Positions 27,491 through 36,820 of a stretch of DNA of 64,000 bases are shown here, piece by piece (the stretch's first letter is position 1; each line of letters starts with the position of its first letter). Both the position numbers and the translations under genes were made by a program. Source of the stretch: Paenibacillus cremeus (GTDB taxonomy: Bacteria; Bacillota; Bacilli; Paenibacillales; NBRC-103111); NCBI RefSeq assembly GCF_007786445.1, contig NZ_VNJI01000029.1, positions 1 to 64,000 of the forward strand. Direction: 5' to 3'. The notes under the pieces were generated by a model, which had not been told where the DNA came from, made no database searches, and worked only from the letters and a program-made list of their open reading frames with translations.

Positions 27491-29258
27491 CCGAATCGTC
27501 TCCTCCTTCTTCCGCTTCTATGAGCGCCTTGCGCTCCTTGCCTTCTTCCGGGTTCCACTCCAGCGTCACGCGTAGGCCTCCGAGCCCGGAAGACTCCAGC
27601 GTCAGCCCCGCCGTTTCGCCGAATGCGTACTGCAGCCTCTGGTGTACGTTCCAGACGCCGCAGCCCATGCCGCTGTCCATCGGCTGCAGCAGTTTGTCGC
27701 GCAGCTCTTGCAAAGCCCCTTGGGCAAGTCCCGTACCGTTGTCCTCCACCGTCAGCCGGCATCTTCCTCCGTCCATGCTTCCGCGGATCCGGATTACCCC
27801 GTCGCCTGGGATGTGCTCGATTCCGTGAACGATCGCGTTTTCCACCAGCGGCTGGAGCAAGAGCCGCGGCAGCGTCAGCTCCTGCATAGCTTCAGGCACT
27901 TCAATATCGTAATAGAGCCGCTGCAGGCGCAAATTGTGGATGGCAAGGTAGCTTTCGACGAGCTGCAGCTCCTCCTGGAGCGGCACGTTCTGCTCCTCCA
28001 CCCGGGTCGTATAACGGTAATATTCCGCCAGATTTTGCGCCATCGCCACGACGGATTCCTGATCACCGAGCTTGGCCGTGTTGATGATGAAGAACAGGCT
28101 ATTGTAGAGAAAGTGCGGGTTGATCTGCGCCTGTAGCTGCTTCAGCGTCGCTTCGCGGCGGCGGATTTTCTCCTCGTAAACGTCCTCGACAAGCTCCTGA
28201 ATTTGCTCCGCCATACCGTTGAAACGATCGAACAGAAAGTCGAATTCATTATCGGCATAGGCATGAATCCGGGTGGACAAGTCCCCTTTGCGCATCTGTT
28301 GGACACCTTGAAGAAGCTTCCGGATCGGGTACTGTACATGGCGATACAGAAGGTAGGCCATCGCAAGTCCGAGCAGCAGCAGCAGTCCGAAGCTGACGTA
28401 GAAAAGCAAGCTCGACATCGTAATCGGCTTCAGAATGGCATCCACCGGCAAATAATCGACCAAATACCAGCCCAGCTGGCCGGATTGGACGAAATTGACC
28501 GAATACTGCCTTCCGCCTAGAACGACGACCCGGTGTCCTATCGGAAGCAGCGGTTCCGGACCCAAAACACCGATCAACTGATGAATCTTCACGCTGTCGG
28601 ACGTTCCGTTCATGATCGGCTCCATCCCCGCTTGATACAGGAATGGATCTCCTTTGCCCCCGGCCTTCACTTGATCCAGCATCGTCACGATATTGTCGAT
28701 TGGAAAAGCGACCTGCAGCATCGCATTCACCTGCTCCGGCGTCTTGGAATTGGCGGGGTCGGCATACTGGCGAACGAAGTGATAAATCTCGGCCGAGCCA
28801 ACGAAAATTTTCTCATAGCTCCACTGCTGCAGAGGCAGATGGCTTTTGACGTACTCCGCGTCGTACACCTTGAAAATATTGCTCGAAACGACCTTCTTCT
28901 CCTGCGGAAGAAAGACGGAAAGCTCATTGGTCCATGGGCTCGATACGCTCTGCAGGCTAATTTTCTCGGAAATCCGCGATTGTTCCTTCAGCGTGTCAAA
29001 AACAAAGCCGCCCCTATGCTCGATAAACGCTCGAACATAAGGGTCGAAGCCGAGAATAACCGGGAACAGCGAGAGCTGCTCCACGTTGGAATCGAATTGT
29101 CTCAGGAAGAAGGACAGCTGGCTCAGGCTCGAGCTCTGGATTTCATCCTTCACTACATTCACGCTGACTTTATTGGAATAGCCGTATAGTATCAGGGTCG
29201 GTACCAGTAGCAGTATGATCGCCGCCACAGCTTTGCGAAACAAGGTCGTCCGCGCCAT
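27465..29258 (-). CDS. YesM-type sensor histidine kinase
   Basis: 597 residues from the ATG at 29258 (GGGGGA upstream); the longer open frame overlaps the permease gene. An N-terminal membrane anchor (AVAAIILLLVPTLILYGYS) is followed by an extracellular sensor of about 250 residues, a second membrane segment near 310-335, a HAMP linker, the His_kinase motif QAQINPHFLYNSLFFI with the phospho-accepting His, and an HATPase domain (NAIVHGIEH, DNGTGL). It would sense the sugar, perhaps together with the binding protein, and phosphorylate the response regulator encoded by the overlapping next gene. Confidence 0.95.
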   Translation of the reverse strand: MARTTLFRKAVAAIILLLVPTLILYGYSNKVSVNVVKDEIQSSSLSQLSFFLRQFDSNVEQLSLFPVILGFDPYVRAFIEHRGGFVFDTLKEQSRISEKISLQSVSSPWTNELSVFLPQEKKVVSSNIFKVYDAEYVKSHLPLQQWSYEKIFVGSAEIYHFVRQYADPANSKTPEQVNAMLQVAFPIDNIVTMLDQVKAGGKGDPFLYQAGMEPIMNGTSDSVKIHQLIGVLGPEPLLPIGHRVVVLGGRQYSVNFVQSGQLGWYLVDYLPVDAILKPITMSSLLFYVSFGLLLLLGLAMAYLLYRHVQYPIRKLLQGVQQMRKGDLSTRIHAYADNEFDFLFDRFNGMAEQIQELVEDVYEEKIRRREATLKQLQAQINPHFLYNSLFFIINTAKLGDQESVVAMAQNLAEYYRYTTRVEEQNVPLQEELQLVESYLAIHNLRLQRLYYDIEVPEAMQELTLPRLLLQPLVENAIVHGIEHIPGDGVIRIRGSMDGGRCRLTVEDNGTGLAQGALQELRDKLLQPMDSGMGCGVWNVHQRLQYAFGETAGLTLESSGLGGLRVTLEWNPEEGKERKALIEAEEGGDDSDGGAADRR

Positions 29259-29305
29259 CCAATCCCCCATCCCTTCGCGAGTTGCACCCTGCCGTACGGA
29301 CCGTA

Positions 29306-30139
29306 TTACCCCTTCACCGCGCCTGCTGCAAGTCCGCTTACGATATAACGCTGAGCGAGCAGTGCGATAATCAGCACCGGCAGCGTAATGATGCAGGCGG
29401 CAGCCATTAATGCGCCCCAATTGATTTCGGAGTAAGAAATGAAGTTGAATACGGCGATCGGCAGCGTCTTCGTTTTATCTCCTGCCAGTATAATAGAAAA
29501 CATGAAGTTGTTCCAAGAAAAGATGAACGACAAGAGCGATGACGTAATGACGCCCGGCCCCGAGATCGGCAGAATGATCCGCAGGAACACCTGCGATTTC
29601 GTACAGCCGTCGATCAGGCCGGCTTCCTCGATCTCGGTGGGCAGCCCCTCGAAGAACGAGATCATGACCCAAATGATGAACGGCAGACCGACCAGCATAT
29701 GGCTCAAGATAAGCGAAGCGTACGTGTCGATGAGTCCCATTTTATTGAAAATGATAAACCAGGGAATGAGGAACGTAATCCCCGGAATGATCCTTGCGAC
29801 CAAGATCACCAGGCCAAGACCCTGCAGCTTATACCGGGCGATTGCGTACGCTGCCGGCAAACCTAGCAGAAGCGAGCCCAACGTAGAGCCGACCGCCACG
29901 ATAAAGCTGTTAATGATGAACTTCATAAAGGCATACTGGCTAAATACACTGGCATAGTTTTTGCCGGTCGGCGCGAAGAACAGGAAGTTCTTGGTCGACA
30001 TGATCTGCGCCTGCGTCTTGAAGGAGGCGAGCAGCATCCACAGGAACGGGAAGGCGAAGGAGAAGAGCACGATGACGGTTAACGCGGAATACAGGAAGTT
30101 CAGCCGCCGTTGTTTCTTTTTCACCGATATGGCCGTCAT
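29306..30139 (-). CDS. Sugar ABC transporter permease, MalG type (CUT1)
   Basis: 277 residues from the ATG at 30139, which overlaps the previous stop codon (ATGA) and has GGAGGT upstream. Six membrane helices and the EAA-loop motif EIEEAGLIDGCTKSQVFLRIILPISGPG that contacts the ATPase. No ATPase gene is in this operon, so a shared MsmX-like ATPase encoded elsewhere, such as the one at 51082, probably powers it. Confidence 0.93.
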   Translation of the reverse strand: MTAISVKKKQRRLNFLYSALTVIVLFSFAFPFLWMLLASFKTQAQIMSTKNFLFFAPTGKNYASVFSQYAFMKFIINSFIVAVGSTLGSLLLGLPAAYAIARYKLQGLGLVILVARIIPGITFLIPWFIIFNKMGLIDTYASLILSHMLVGLPFIIWVMISFFEGLPTEIEEAGLIDGCTKSQVFLRIILPISGPGVITSSLLSFIFSWNNFMFSIILAGDKTKTLPIAVFNFISYSEINWGALMAAACIITLPVLIIALLAQRYIVSGLAAGAVKG

Positions 30140-31017
30140 ACCGACACCTCCAGTCGTTTGCGTACCCATATCAAAAGCAACGTAAGGCCCATGACGAGGG
30201 CGAAGAAAATGACGAGCAGCGACGAAGCCATGCCTAATTTAAAGTATTGGAAACCCTGTACGTATCCATACAGATTGAGCGTCTCAGACGCGAGGTTCGG
30301 ACCGCCTTGGGTCGTCGAATAGATGATGTCGAACGTCTTCAGCACGTCGATCAGACGCAGCATAACTGCTACGATGATCGTCGGTCGCAAAAGAGGCAGC
30401 GTGATGTAAGCGAACTTTTGCCACAGCGTTGCACCGTCCACGTCAGCAGCCTCATAAGGATCGGAGGGCAGCGTCGACAAGCCCGCCATGACGATCAGCG
30501 CGATCATCGGTGTCCACTCCCATACGTCGATCAGCACGAGCGACGGAATGACCTGGGTCGGCGAAGCCAGCCACAGCTGGGCCGGTAGGCCGAGAGATTT
30601 CAGTAGCAGATTCGCCACCCCGATAGACGGCTCATAAATGAGAAGCCAGACAAGGCCCATCGCAACGGGTGTTGCGACCATCGGCAGCAGGAACAGCGTT
30701 TTGATGAGGTTTTTGCCCATGAATTCGCGGTTAAGCAGTAGGGCGATCGCAACGCCGAGCACCGTTTGCAGCACGATCGCAAACAGCGTGAACTGGAACG
30801 TCGAGATTACGGCGTGCCAGAAGCGCTCGTCCTTGAACAGTGCCATATAATTCGCTAGCCCCACCCATTTCGGCGGCGTGGTCGCCGACATGCTCCACTC
30901 ATAAAAACTGATTCTCACCGTATACGCAATGGGAAACACCATCATGAGCAGAACGAACAACAGGGCGGGCAAGGTGTAGATCCATTTGATGTTGCGGTCG
31001 AACCAGCTGGTCGGCAT
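30136..31017 (-). CDS. Sugar ABC transporter permease, MalF type (CUT1)
   Basis: 293 residues from the ATG at 31017 (AAAGGGG upstream). Six membrane helices, with the EAA motif YEAADVDGATLWQKFAYITLPLLRPT near residue 205. It forms the heterodimeric channel with the overlapping MalG-type permease and receives sugar from the binding protein encoded immediately upstream. Confidence 0.93.
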   Translation of the reverse strand: MPTSWFDRNIKWIYTLPALLFVLLMMVFPIAYTVRISFYEWSMSATTPPKWVGLANYMALFKDERFWHAVISTFQFTLFAIVLQTVLGVAIALLLNREFMGKNLIKTLFLLPMVATPVAMGLVWLLIYEPSIGVANLLLKSLGLPAQLWLASPTQVIPSLVLIDVWEWTPMIALIVMAGLSTLPSDPYEAADVDGATLWQKFAYITLPLLRPTIIVAVMLRLIDVLKTFDIIYSTTQGGPNLASETLNLYGYVQGFQYFKLGMASSLLVIFFALVMGLTLLLIWVRKRLEVSV

Positions 31018-31143
31018 TCTTTCCAACCCCTTTCGGTTTGCTTTGATATCGTCAGACTGTCCGGAAGAAGAGAAAAGTGCCCCCTCGGTGCCGCACAAGG
31101 CTTGCCGCGAAGACACTTTCCTGTTCGTTCCCTATAAAGCCGT

Positions 31144-32478
31144 TTATTTCGAATTGTCCTTGTCGATGATGGTCTGCAGTTCTTTATTCGCCTGCTCGGC
31201 GGCCGCTTTAATGTCTTCGCCGGTCATCGCCTTCAGTACTATGGCGCCTACCGCGTCGCGGGCTTCGCCTACACTGATAACGGTCGGACGATCATGGTCG
31301 ACGCCGCCCTTGGAAGATTCCTTGATGACAGGTACGAGTTCGGCCGGGAAACCGGTCGTGCCTTCCGGTTTATCCCATACGGACATTCGGGCACCGGGGT
31401 TTCCTTTTTGCTGCGTCTGAAGCACGATCTCTTTGCTCGTCGCCCATTTAATGAATTCCCAAGCGGCGTCTTTGTTCGCGGACTTGGAATTCATCGCAAG
31501 GCCCCAGGAGGTAATGTTGTAAGGCTTGGAGCCGGCGGAACCGCTAGGGAATACCGCGAAGCCCACTTTATCGGCGATCGTCGATTTCGACGGATCAGTC
31601 GCATTCTGGTAGATCGAGTTCGCATCGGTATAGAATGCAACTTTGCCTTGAGCAAAAATACCGATCGCCTGCGGCCAAGACATGTTGAGCACGCCCGGAG
31701 GGCCGTAGTTTTTGAGCAAATCGGCGTAGGTCGAGAACGCCTTGATCGCTTCAGGCGAGTTGACCGTCGCTTTGCCGTCCTTCATGAAGTCCGCGCCTTC
31801 CGAGTAGAGGAACGACGATACCTGCGTGATCAGCGGCGAACGCTGACCGCGCGCCACGAAGCCATACATTTCGTTCTTCGGATCATGCAGCTTCTTGACA
31901 GCGGCGACGAGCTCGTCCATCGTTTTCGGGACGGCAATGCCGGCTTTCTGCAGAAGATCCTTACGGTAATACAGAATTTCCTGCTCCGTGATGATCGGAA
32001 CGCCGGCCAGCTTTTTGTCAACAGTTGTAGAGCTTACAGCCGCCTTGGTGAAATCGCCGAAATCATAACTCGGGTCCTTCGTCACATAGTCGTCGAGCGG
32101 TTGAACCCAGCCGTTCTTGTAAAAGAGCTGGCCCTCCTGCAGCGGGCGGTACATAAACACGTCCGGAGTCGTCGATCCGGTCGTAAACTGAACGGTCAGC
32201 TTCTGTGTCAGCTGGTCCTCAAAGAAGCTCTGCACTTCCACCTTCATGCCTGTTTGCTCTTCAAACTTCGGCAGCAGCGGCTTGATCGCTTCGCCCCACG
32301 GATGGTTGGCAGTCACGAGCGTCAACGTTTTGCCTTGAAAAGGTTTGGCGCCTGGAGCGGCTTGTCCCTGTGCGCCTCCCGACGGTGTATTGTTACCGCC
32401 TCCGCAGGCTGCCAGCATGCCTGTCGCCATAACGGTTGTAAGCCCTACGCCGAGTAAGCGCTTTACAGATGTTTTCAT
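31144..32478 (-). CDS. Sugar ABC transporter substrate-binding lipoprotein (UgpB/MalE-like)
   Basis: 444 residues with lipobox LAAC near residue 25 and the MalE-type fold (TLTLVTANHPWGEAIKPLLPKFEEQTGMKV, SWGLAMNSKSANKDAAWEFIKWATSKE). A cell-surface receptor for a sugar or glycoside, first gene of an operon with two permeases, a YesM kinase and a YesN regulator. GGGAGGATAAAG precedes the ATG. An AGCCGA/TCGGCT hairpin lies in its 5' leader. Confidence 0.93.
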   Translation of the reverse strand: MKTSVKRLLGVGLTTVMATGMLAACGGGNNTPSGGAQGQAAPGAKPFQGKTLTLVTANHPWGEAIKPLLPKFEEQTGMKVEVQSFFEDQLTQKLTVQFTTGSTTPDVFMYRPLQEGQLFYKNGWVQPLDDYVTKDPSYDFGDFTKAAVSSTTVDKKLAGVPIITEQEILYYRKDLLQKAGIAVPKTMDELVAAVKKLHDPKNEMYGFVARGQRSPLITQVSSFLYSEGADFMKDGKATVNSPEAIKAFSTYADLLKNYGPPGVLNMSWPQAIGIFAQGKVAFYTDANSIYQNATDPSKSTIADKVGFAVFPSGSAGSKPYNITSWGLAMNSKSANKDAAWEFIKWATSKEIVLQTQQKGNPGARMSVWDKPEGTTGFPAELVPVIKESSKGGVDHDRPTVISVGEARDAVGAIVLKAMTGEDIKAAAEQANKELQTIIDKDNSK

Positions 32479-32503
32479 CTTCTTTATCCTCCCTTAAGCT
32501 GTA

Positions 32504-32578
32504 AGCCGAGCTTCCTTTGTTCGGCTAGCCCCCTGTAATGCTTTGTTCTTGCCGATAGACTAAGCTTAAGTGATTATA
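32504..32578 (-). promoter_or_regulatory. Probable promoter and leader hairpin of the sugar ABC operon
   Basis: A TATAAT -10 box on the minus strand (32573-32578) has no good -35 partner, as expected of a promoter needing an activator such as the encoded response regulator. The leader contains an AGCCGA (32504-32509)/TCGGCT (32521-32526) stem-loop 25 bp ahead of the start codon. Confidence 0.35.
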
Positions 32579-32808
32579 GCGTTCGAAGAAATAACGGAGA
32601 TTAAACATCGATAACGCGAAATGAATGAAAACTTCCCTGATAAAGGTTAAAGTCTGATTCATGCCCTCTTAAGAATATGAATTGAGCTCATAATTCTTCT
32701 TATGATCCTCGCTTATGAAATACACGCTTATCATCTCCTACGACTCTACATAAAATCCTTTCTTATTCGCCCAGTAGCTCTGGGCGATGTGTACTGAAAC
32801 TAAAAGAA

Positions 32809-32887
32809 GCGATGGGGCGGTTCCATCGCCATGCTATCTCGTACCCGTTACTTCAACAACGAAAAAGAGCTGCCATTAAGCCAGCTC
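32809..32887 (-). terminator. Two consecutive terminator hairpins after the second regulator gene
   Basis: GAGCTG/CAGCTC (32867-32872 with 32882-32887) followed by TTTTT, then GCGATGG/CCATCGC (32809-32815 with 32823-32829) followed by TTCTTTT, both read on the minus strand. Together they isolate the TRAP/two-component block from the sugar ABC operon. The rest of 32579-32950 holds further hairpins but no gene. Confidence 0.65.
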
Positions 32888-32951
32888 CCTGATGCTCTTC
32901 TATGGATTTAATCAAATGACCAGCTCCGTAAATGTAACCAACTGATTCGGA

Positions 32952-32983
32952 CTGGTTAACCTCTTTGACATTCTCTCAGCAGC
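32952..32983 (-). repeat. 32-bp direct repeat, copy 1
   Basis: Matches 40261-40292 at 31 of 32 positions, in the same orientation. Here it lies just downstream of the response regulator; the other copy includes the end of the M20 peptidase gene and one arm of its hairpin. The two copies bracket the TRAP/two-component/deacetylase block. Confidence 0.8.
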
Positions 32984-32990
32984 ACCCGGT

Positions 32991-33731
32991 TCATCCAATA
33001 CCCGTCAATCGTTTTCTGTACTCCGAAGGGGTGTAATGCTTGAGCCGCTTGAACGTATTGCTGAAATAAGCCACATCCGCGTAGCCGAGCCGATCGGCAA
33101 TCTCCGAAACTCGAAGCGATGTATGCGTCAATAATCGCTCCGCCTCATTCATGCGGGCGTGTAACACGTAGTCAACGAAGGTCTGATTCATGCGCTGTTT
33201 GAATAGCTGGCTCAAATAGCTCGGATTGAGATGGACCGCAGCCGCCGCGTCCGTTAAGGTAATCTCTCCGGGCAACCGCTCGGCAATGAGCTCCAGGACC
33301 AGCTCGACCGGAGACAGCTCCTGTGCATCCTTGACTTCCGGTTTGGCCGGCTTCTGACTCCCCACGTTCTCCATCCATTTGACGAGACAGCCCTTCATCT
33401 CCTCTACTTCTACCGGCTTAAGCAAGTAGTCAAACACCCCGAGACGCAGCCCCTGCTGGATGTATTTAAAATCATCGTGACCGCTGACCAGGACGACGGA
33501 TACCATGCACTCGCGCTCGCGAAGTTGAGAGAGAAAAGTCAAGCCGTCCATCACCGGCATCCGAATGTCCGCAAGCACAAGATCCACGTCCCGGTCTCGA
33601 AGCCAGTCCAGCGCCTCCAAGCCATTCTGGCATTCCCCCGCTACCTGAAAAGGAAGCTCCGTCCGCTCGATCGTCCGTTTCACGGCCGTTCGCACCCAGC
33701 GTTCATCCTCCACTAGCAGTATGTTATACAA
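32991..33731 (-). CDS. YesN-type response regulator, short form
   Basis: 246 residues from a TTG with AGAGGAG eight bases upstream, overlapping the kinase gene by 8 bp. Receiver domain 1-120 with phospho-acceptor Asp55 (LADIRMPVMDG) and the conserved LLKP. An AraC helix-turn-helix at about 148-244 (VSEIADRLGYADVAYFSNTFKRLKHYTPSEYRKR) follows directly, without the long central linker of the regulator at 25847. It is likely to control the upstream TRAP transporter genes. Confidence 0.94.
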   Translation of the reverse strand: MYNILLVEDERWVRTAVKRTIERTELPFQVAGECQNGLEALDWLRDRDVDLVLADIRMPVMDGLTFLSQLRERECMVSVVLVSGHDDFKYIQQGLRLGVFDYLLKPVEVEEMKGCLVKWMENVGSQKPAKPEVKDAQELSPVELVLELIAERLPGEITLTDAAAAVHLNPSYLSQLFKQRMNQTFVDYVLHARMNEAERLLTHTSLRVSEIADRLGYADVAYFSNTFKRLKHYTPSEYRKRLTGIG

Positions 33732-35583
33732 CGTTCGTTCTCCTCTCTTCGGTCAAGCTCGTCAAGCCCGTCAACGGCAAACGAATTTGCACGACGGCCC
33801 CCTGCTCTGCCTGGCTATCGATGGTAATGCCATAACTTGCTCCGAACAAATACTGGATTCTGCGATGCACATTGACAATACCGATGCTGGGTCCGCCGTC
33901 CATGACATCCTTCTCGCGCAAGCTTTGGCGGATTTCCGCGAGCCGCTCTTCCGAGATCCCCATCCCGGTATCCTTGACCTGGACGACAAAGGTATTCCCC
34001 TCGCCCTCAAAGGCGGAAATACGAATTCTCGTGATACCTAGTGCAGGCTCGATCCCGTGCACGATGCAGTTTTCTACCAGCGGTTGGAGGGAGAATCGGA
34101 CAATGAGCTGATTTTGCGCCCATTCCGGTACGTCCAGCTCCACCTCCAGCTTATCCTCAAAGCGGAAGCTCTGAATTTGCAAATACACCTTGGCAAAATA
34201 AAGCTCCTGCTTCAAGGAAACCGTCTGCGACGTTTGCTTCAGGTTATAGCGCAAGAGCCGTGCCAGCGCACCGGTAATATCGGAGATCGAATCGACCGAT
34301 TGCTCGAGCGCCATCCCTCGAATCGTCTCCAGCGAATTATACAGAAAATGCGGATTCATCTGCGATTGCAGTGCTTTGAGCTCAATTTCCCGCTGTCGCA
34401 GCGCCAGCTCCGTCTCCCTAAGCTTGGAGAAATACACTTCATCCAGCAAGCTGCGCAGCCGCCCCACCATCCGGTTGAAGCTATGGGTGAGCAGCCCGAT
34501 CTCGTCTTTGGATTCGACTTCCACGGAGCCGGTAAAGTCACCCGCCTCCACTCGTCTTGTGTAGCGAGCGAGTCGCTTCACTGGCCGGATGATGCTGCTG
34601 CCTAAGCCAATCCCGAGAATCGCCGCCACGAATAACGTAATGCATACCGTGAGAAAAATCGTGTGGCGGATGTAGGCCGTCCCCTGCAGCAGCTCGGAGT
34701 AAGGGATCGACGTAACCAGCGTCCACCCCAGAAAAGACGAATGCGCGTAGGTGAGCAGCCGCTTCGCGCCGGAGGTGGTTACGAACGATCCGCTGTCGCT
34801 TGTCAGAATGTTGGGCAAATTCTCAAATTCCGCCGGCAAGCCTAGGAAATTAAAATTCGGGTGATAGACGTATCGCCCCTCAGAATCCAAAATGTACATG
34901 TAGCCCGTACGACCGATCGTTACCTTCTCGGCAATTTCCTGAAACCGCTTAAAATTCACATCGATGATGATCATTCCGATGGGCTGCAGGGTGAGCGGAC
35001 TGACCAAGCGCCTGGCGATGGAGATTACCTGCTCCTTGCGGTCGTCGATCCGGATCATCCGGGTAAAAATCTTAGGCTCATACCCTCGGGGAACGCTGGA
35101 ATACCAATATTCGTTCTGGGGGTCGTTCGTCCGAATCGCATTTGGCGTACTCCACACATCAAAGGTCTGGATCTGCTCAAGCACTACCGTGATATTGGAA
35201 ATATCGGAGCGGGAATACGCAGCCTGCTTTAGCACCTGCTTGACGTCATCCTGCATACCGCTCGTCTCAAGCTCCTCTTTGGAGCTAATCTTCGTTAATG
35301 CGTTCATGACCGGATCGTTGACGATTTTCAAAATGCTGATTTCAAAATCGTTCACGTAATATCCGACATGCGTGTTGACCTGCTCAATGATCTGCCAGCT
35401 GTATAGCTTGGCTTCATTCTCCAGCACATCTGAGGAACGAATGTAGGATACAAAGCCAATGAAGCACATCGGCACGACAATGAGCAAACCGGAATACACG
35501 AGTAGCTTGCTCGTCAGCGGAAGATCGCGCAGCAGGATCGTTCTCAGGATGCCTCGATAGATAGATTGCCACTGCTTCCACAT
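33724..35583 (-). CDS. YesM-type sensor histidine kinase linked to the TRAP transporter
   Basis: 619 residues from the ATG at 35583 (GGGGGCGGAAGG upstream). Membrane segment near residues 25-45, extracellular Cache-like sensor, second membrane segment near 285-310, HAMP, QSQMNPHFLYNSLETIRGMAL with the phospho-accepting His, then HATPase (NCIVHGIEPAL, DTGMGIS). It lies directly downstream of the DctP gene. In proteobacteria TRAP systems are usually controlled by DctB/DctD-type kinases; here a YesM/YesN pair has taken that place. Confidence 0.94.
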   Translation of the reverse strand: MWKQWQSIYRGILRTILLRDLPLTSKLLVYSGLLIVVPMCFIGFVSYIRSSDVLENEAKLYSWQIIEQVNTHVGYYVNDFEISILKIVNDPVMNALTKISSKEELETSGMQDDVKQVLKQAAYSRSDISNITVVLEQIQTFDVWSTPNAIRTNDPQNEYWYSSVPRGYEPKIFTRMIRIDDRKEQVISIARRLVSPLTLQPIGMIIIDVNFKRFQEIAEKVTIGRTGYMYILDSEGRYVYHPNFNFLGLPAEFENLPNILTSDSGSFVTTSGAKRLLTYAHSSFLGWTLVTSIPYSELLQGTAYIRHTIFLTVCITLFVAAILGIGLGSSIIRPVKRLARYTRRVEAGDFTGSVEVESKDEIGLLTHSFNRMVGRLRSLLDEVYFSKLRETELALRQREIELKALQSQMNPHFLYNSLETIRGMALEQSVDSISDITGALARLLRYNLKQTSQTVSLKQELYFAKVYLQIQSFRFEDKLEVELDVPEWAQNQLIVRFSLQPLVENCIVHGIEPALGITRIRISAFEGEGNTFVVQVKDTGMGISEERLAEIRQSLREKDVMDGGPSIGIVNVHRRIQYLFGASYGITIDSQAEQGAVVQIRLPLTGLTSLTEERRTNVV

Positions 35584-35654
35584 GTCCTTCCGCCCCCTCG
35601 ATTCTTTGGCACAAAAGGGGAGCCTGATGATAGGCCCCCCGTACAATTTTATGA

Positions 35655-36701
35655 TTATTTTCTGGCTTTGTCGATAGCGTCCAGCACATCTTTATACTCA
35701 GCGCGATACTTGTCGATGGTCGGCTTCACGGCATCCTGCCAAGGCTTCACATCCTTCACCTCGGTGATCGTCACGCCGGCCGCGCGAATTTTCTCCTCGG
35801 ACTTCTTCTCGAACTTTTTCCACTCGTCCCGTTGATACTGCACGGATTCCTGAGCGGCCTGCTTCACCAGCTTTTTATCCTCATCCGACAACTTGTCGAA
35901 AGCGACCTTGCTCATCATCAGCACTTCCGGTACGCGCTGGTGACCATCGAGAATCATATTTTTCGCTACGGTGTAATGGTTTGACGTATCGAAGCTCGGC
36001 CAGTTGTTCTCCGCCGCGTCTATGACGCCGGTCTGCAGAGAGCTGAAAACATCGCCGTACGGCATGGGCGTTGCGCTGGCGCCCAGCGCAGAGATCAGGT
36101 CGATGTTGATTTTATTTTGAATGACGCGGATTTTCTGCCCCTTCAGGTCGCTGATTTTCGTGATTGGTTTACGGCTGTAGAAATGGCGCGCCCCGGAATC
36201 GTAATAGGCCAAACCGGCGAATCGCGATGCGGATAAGCTATCCAGAAGCTTGTTGCCCTCGGCGCTGTTTAGGAACTTCCACTCATGCTCCTCATTATCG
36301 AAAATGTACGGGAGACTGAAAACCCCCATCGCTTTGCTGAAGTCCGCCACGACGCCGGTGCTGACCCGCGTGAACTCGATAGCGCCGAGCTGCACCTGCT
36401 CCACGACCGCTTTTTCTTCGCCTAATTGAGAGGAAGGGAACACGTCGATTTTGATCCGTCCGTTTGACTTTTGGGCCACCAGCTCCGCAAACTTCTTATC
36501 CCCTAGTACGGTAGGATAGTCTGGAGGGTGCGTATCAGCTAGGCGCATGGTTAAGGTTGGCTTTTTATCCTCCGTCTTAGCGGGCCCCGCAGCTCCCTGA
36601 TTATTTCCCGAATTCGTAGTAGTGCTGCTTCCGCAGCCTGTCAGAACAGCCCCACCCAGCAGCAGAGCGGCCACGGACCCGATGATCATTTTCTTCTTCA
36701 T
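35655..36701 (-). CDS. TRAP transporter solute-binding lipoprotein, DctP family
   Basis: 348 residues from the ATG at 36701 (AAAGGGGAGAAGG upstream); the longer frame has no good ribosome binding site. The lipobox LTGC anchors it outside the membrane, in place of the periplasmic form found in Gram-negatives. The DctP fold shows in LADTHPPDYPTVLGDKKFAELV, the conserved ligand-carboxylate arginine region KGQKIRVIQNKI, and PMPYGDVFSSLQTGVIDAAENN. It binds C4-dicarboxylates, sugar acids or similar. A 119-bp gap separates it from the DctM gene. Confidence 0.94.
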   Translation of the reverse strand: MKKKMIIGSVAALLLGGAVLTGCGSSTTTNSGNNQGAAGPAKTEDKKPTLTMRLADTHPPDYPTVLGDKKFAELVAQKSNGRIKIDVFPSSQLGEEKAVVEQVQLGAIEFTRVSTGVVADFSKAMGVFSLPYIFDNEEHEWKFLNSAEGNKLLDSLSASRFAGLAYYDSGARHFYSRKPITKISDLKGQKIRVIQNKINIDLISALGASATPMPYGDVFSSLQTGVIDAAENNWPSFDTSNHYTVAKNMILDGHQRVPEVLMMSKVAFDKLSDEDKKLVKQAAQESVQYQRDEWKKFEKKSEEKIRAAGVTITEVKDVKPWQDAVKPTIDKYRAEYKDVLDAIDKARK

Positions 36702-36820
36702 ATCCTTCTCCCCTTTAGAAAACATATTTTTATCCTGCTCTCGTACTTCAGTATAATTGCAAGCGCATTCAATGCATATGTGAGTCATTTTATGTCTTTT
36801 TGTAATTATTTTAGCTTCCG

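Noticed and set aside
31294..32457. 387-residue plus-strand open frame
   Set aside because: It lies entirely antisense to a clear sugar-binding lipoprotein, is Arg/His-rich, and has no recognisable motif.
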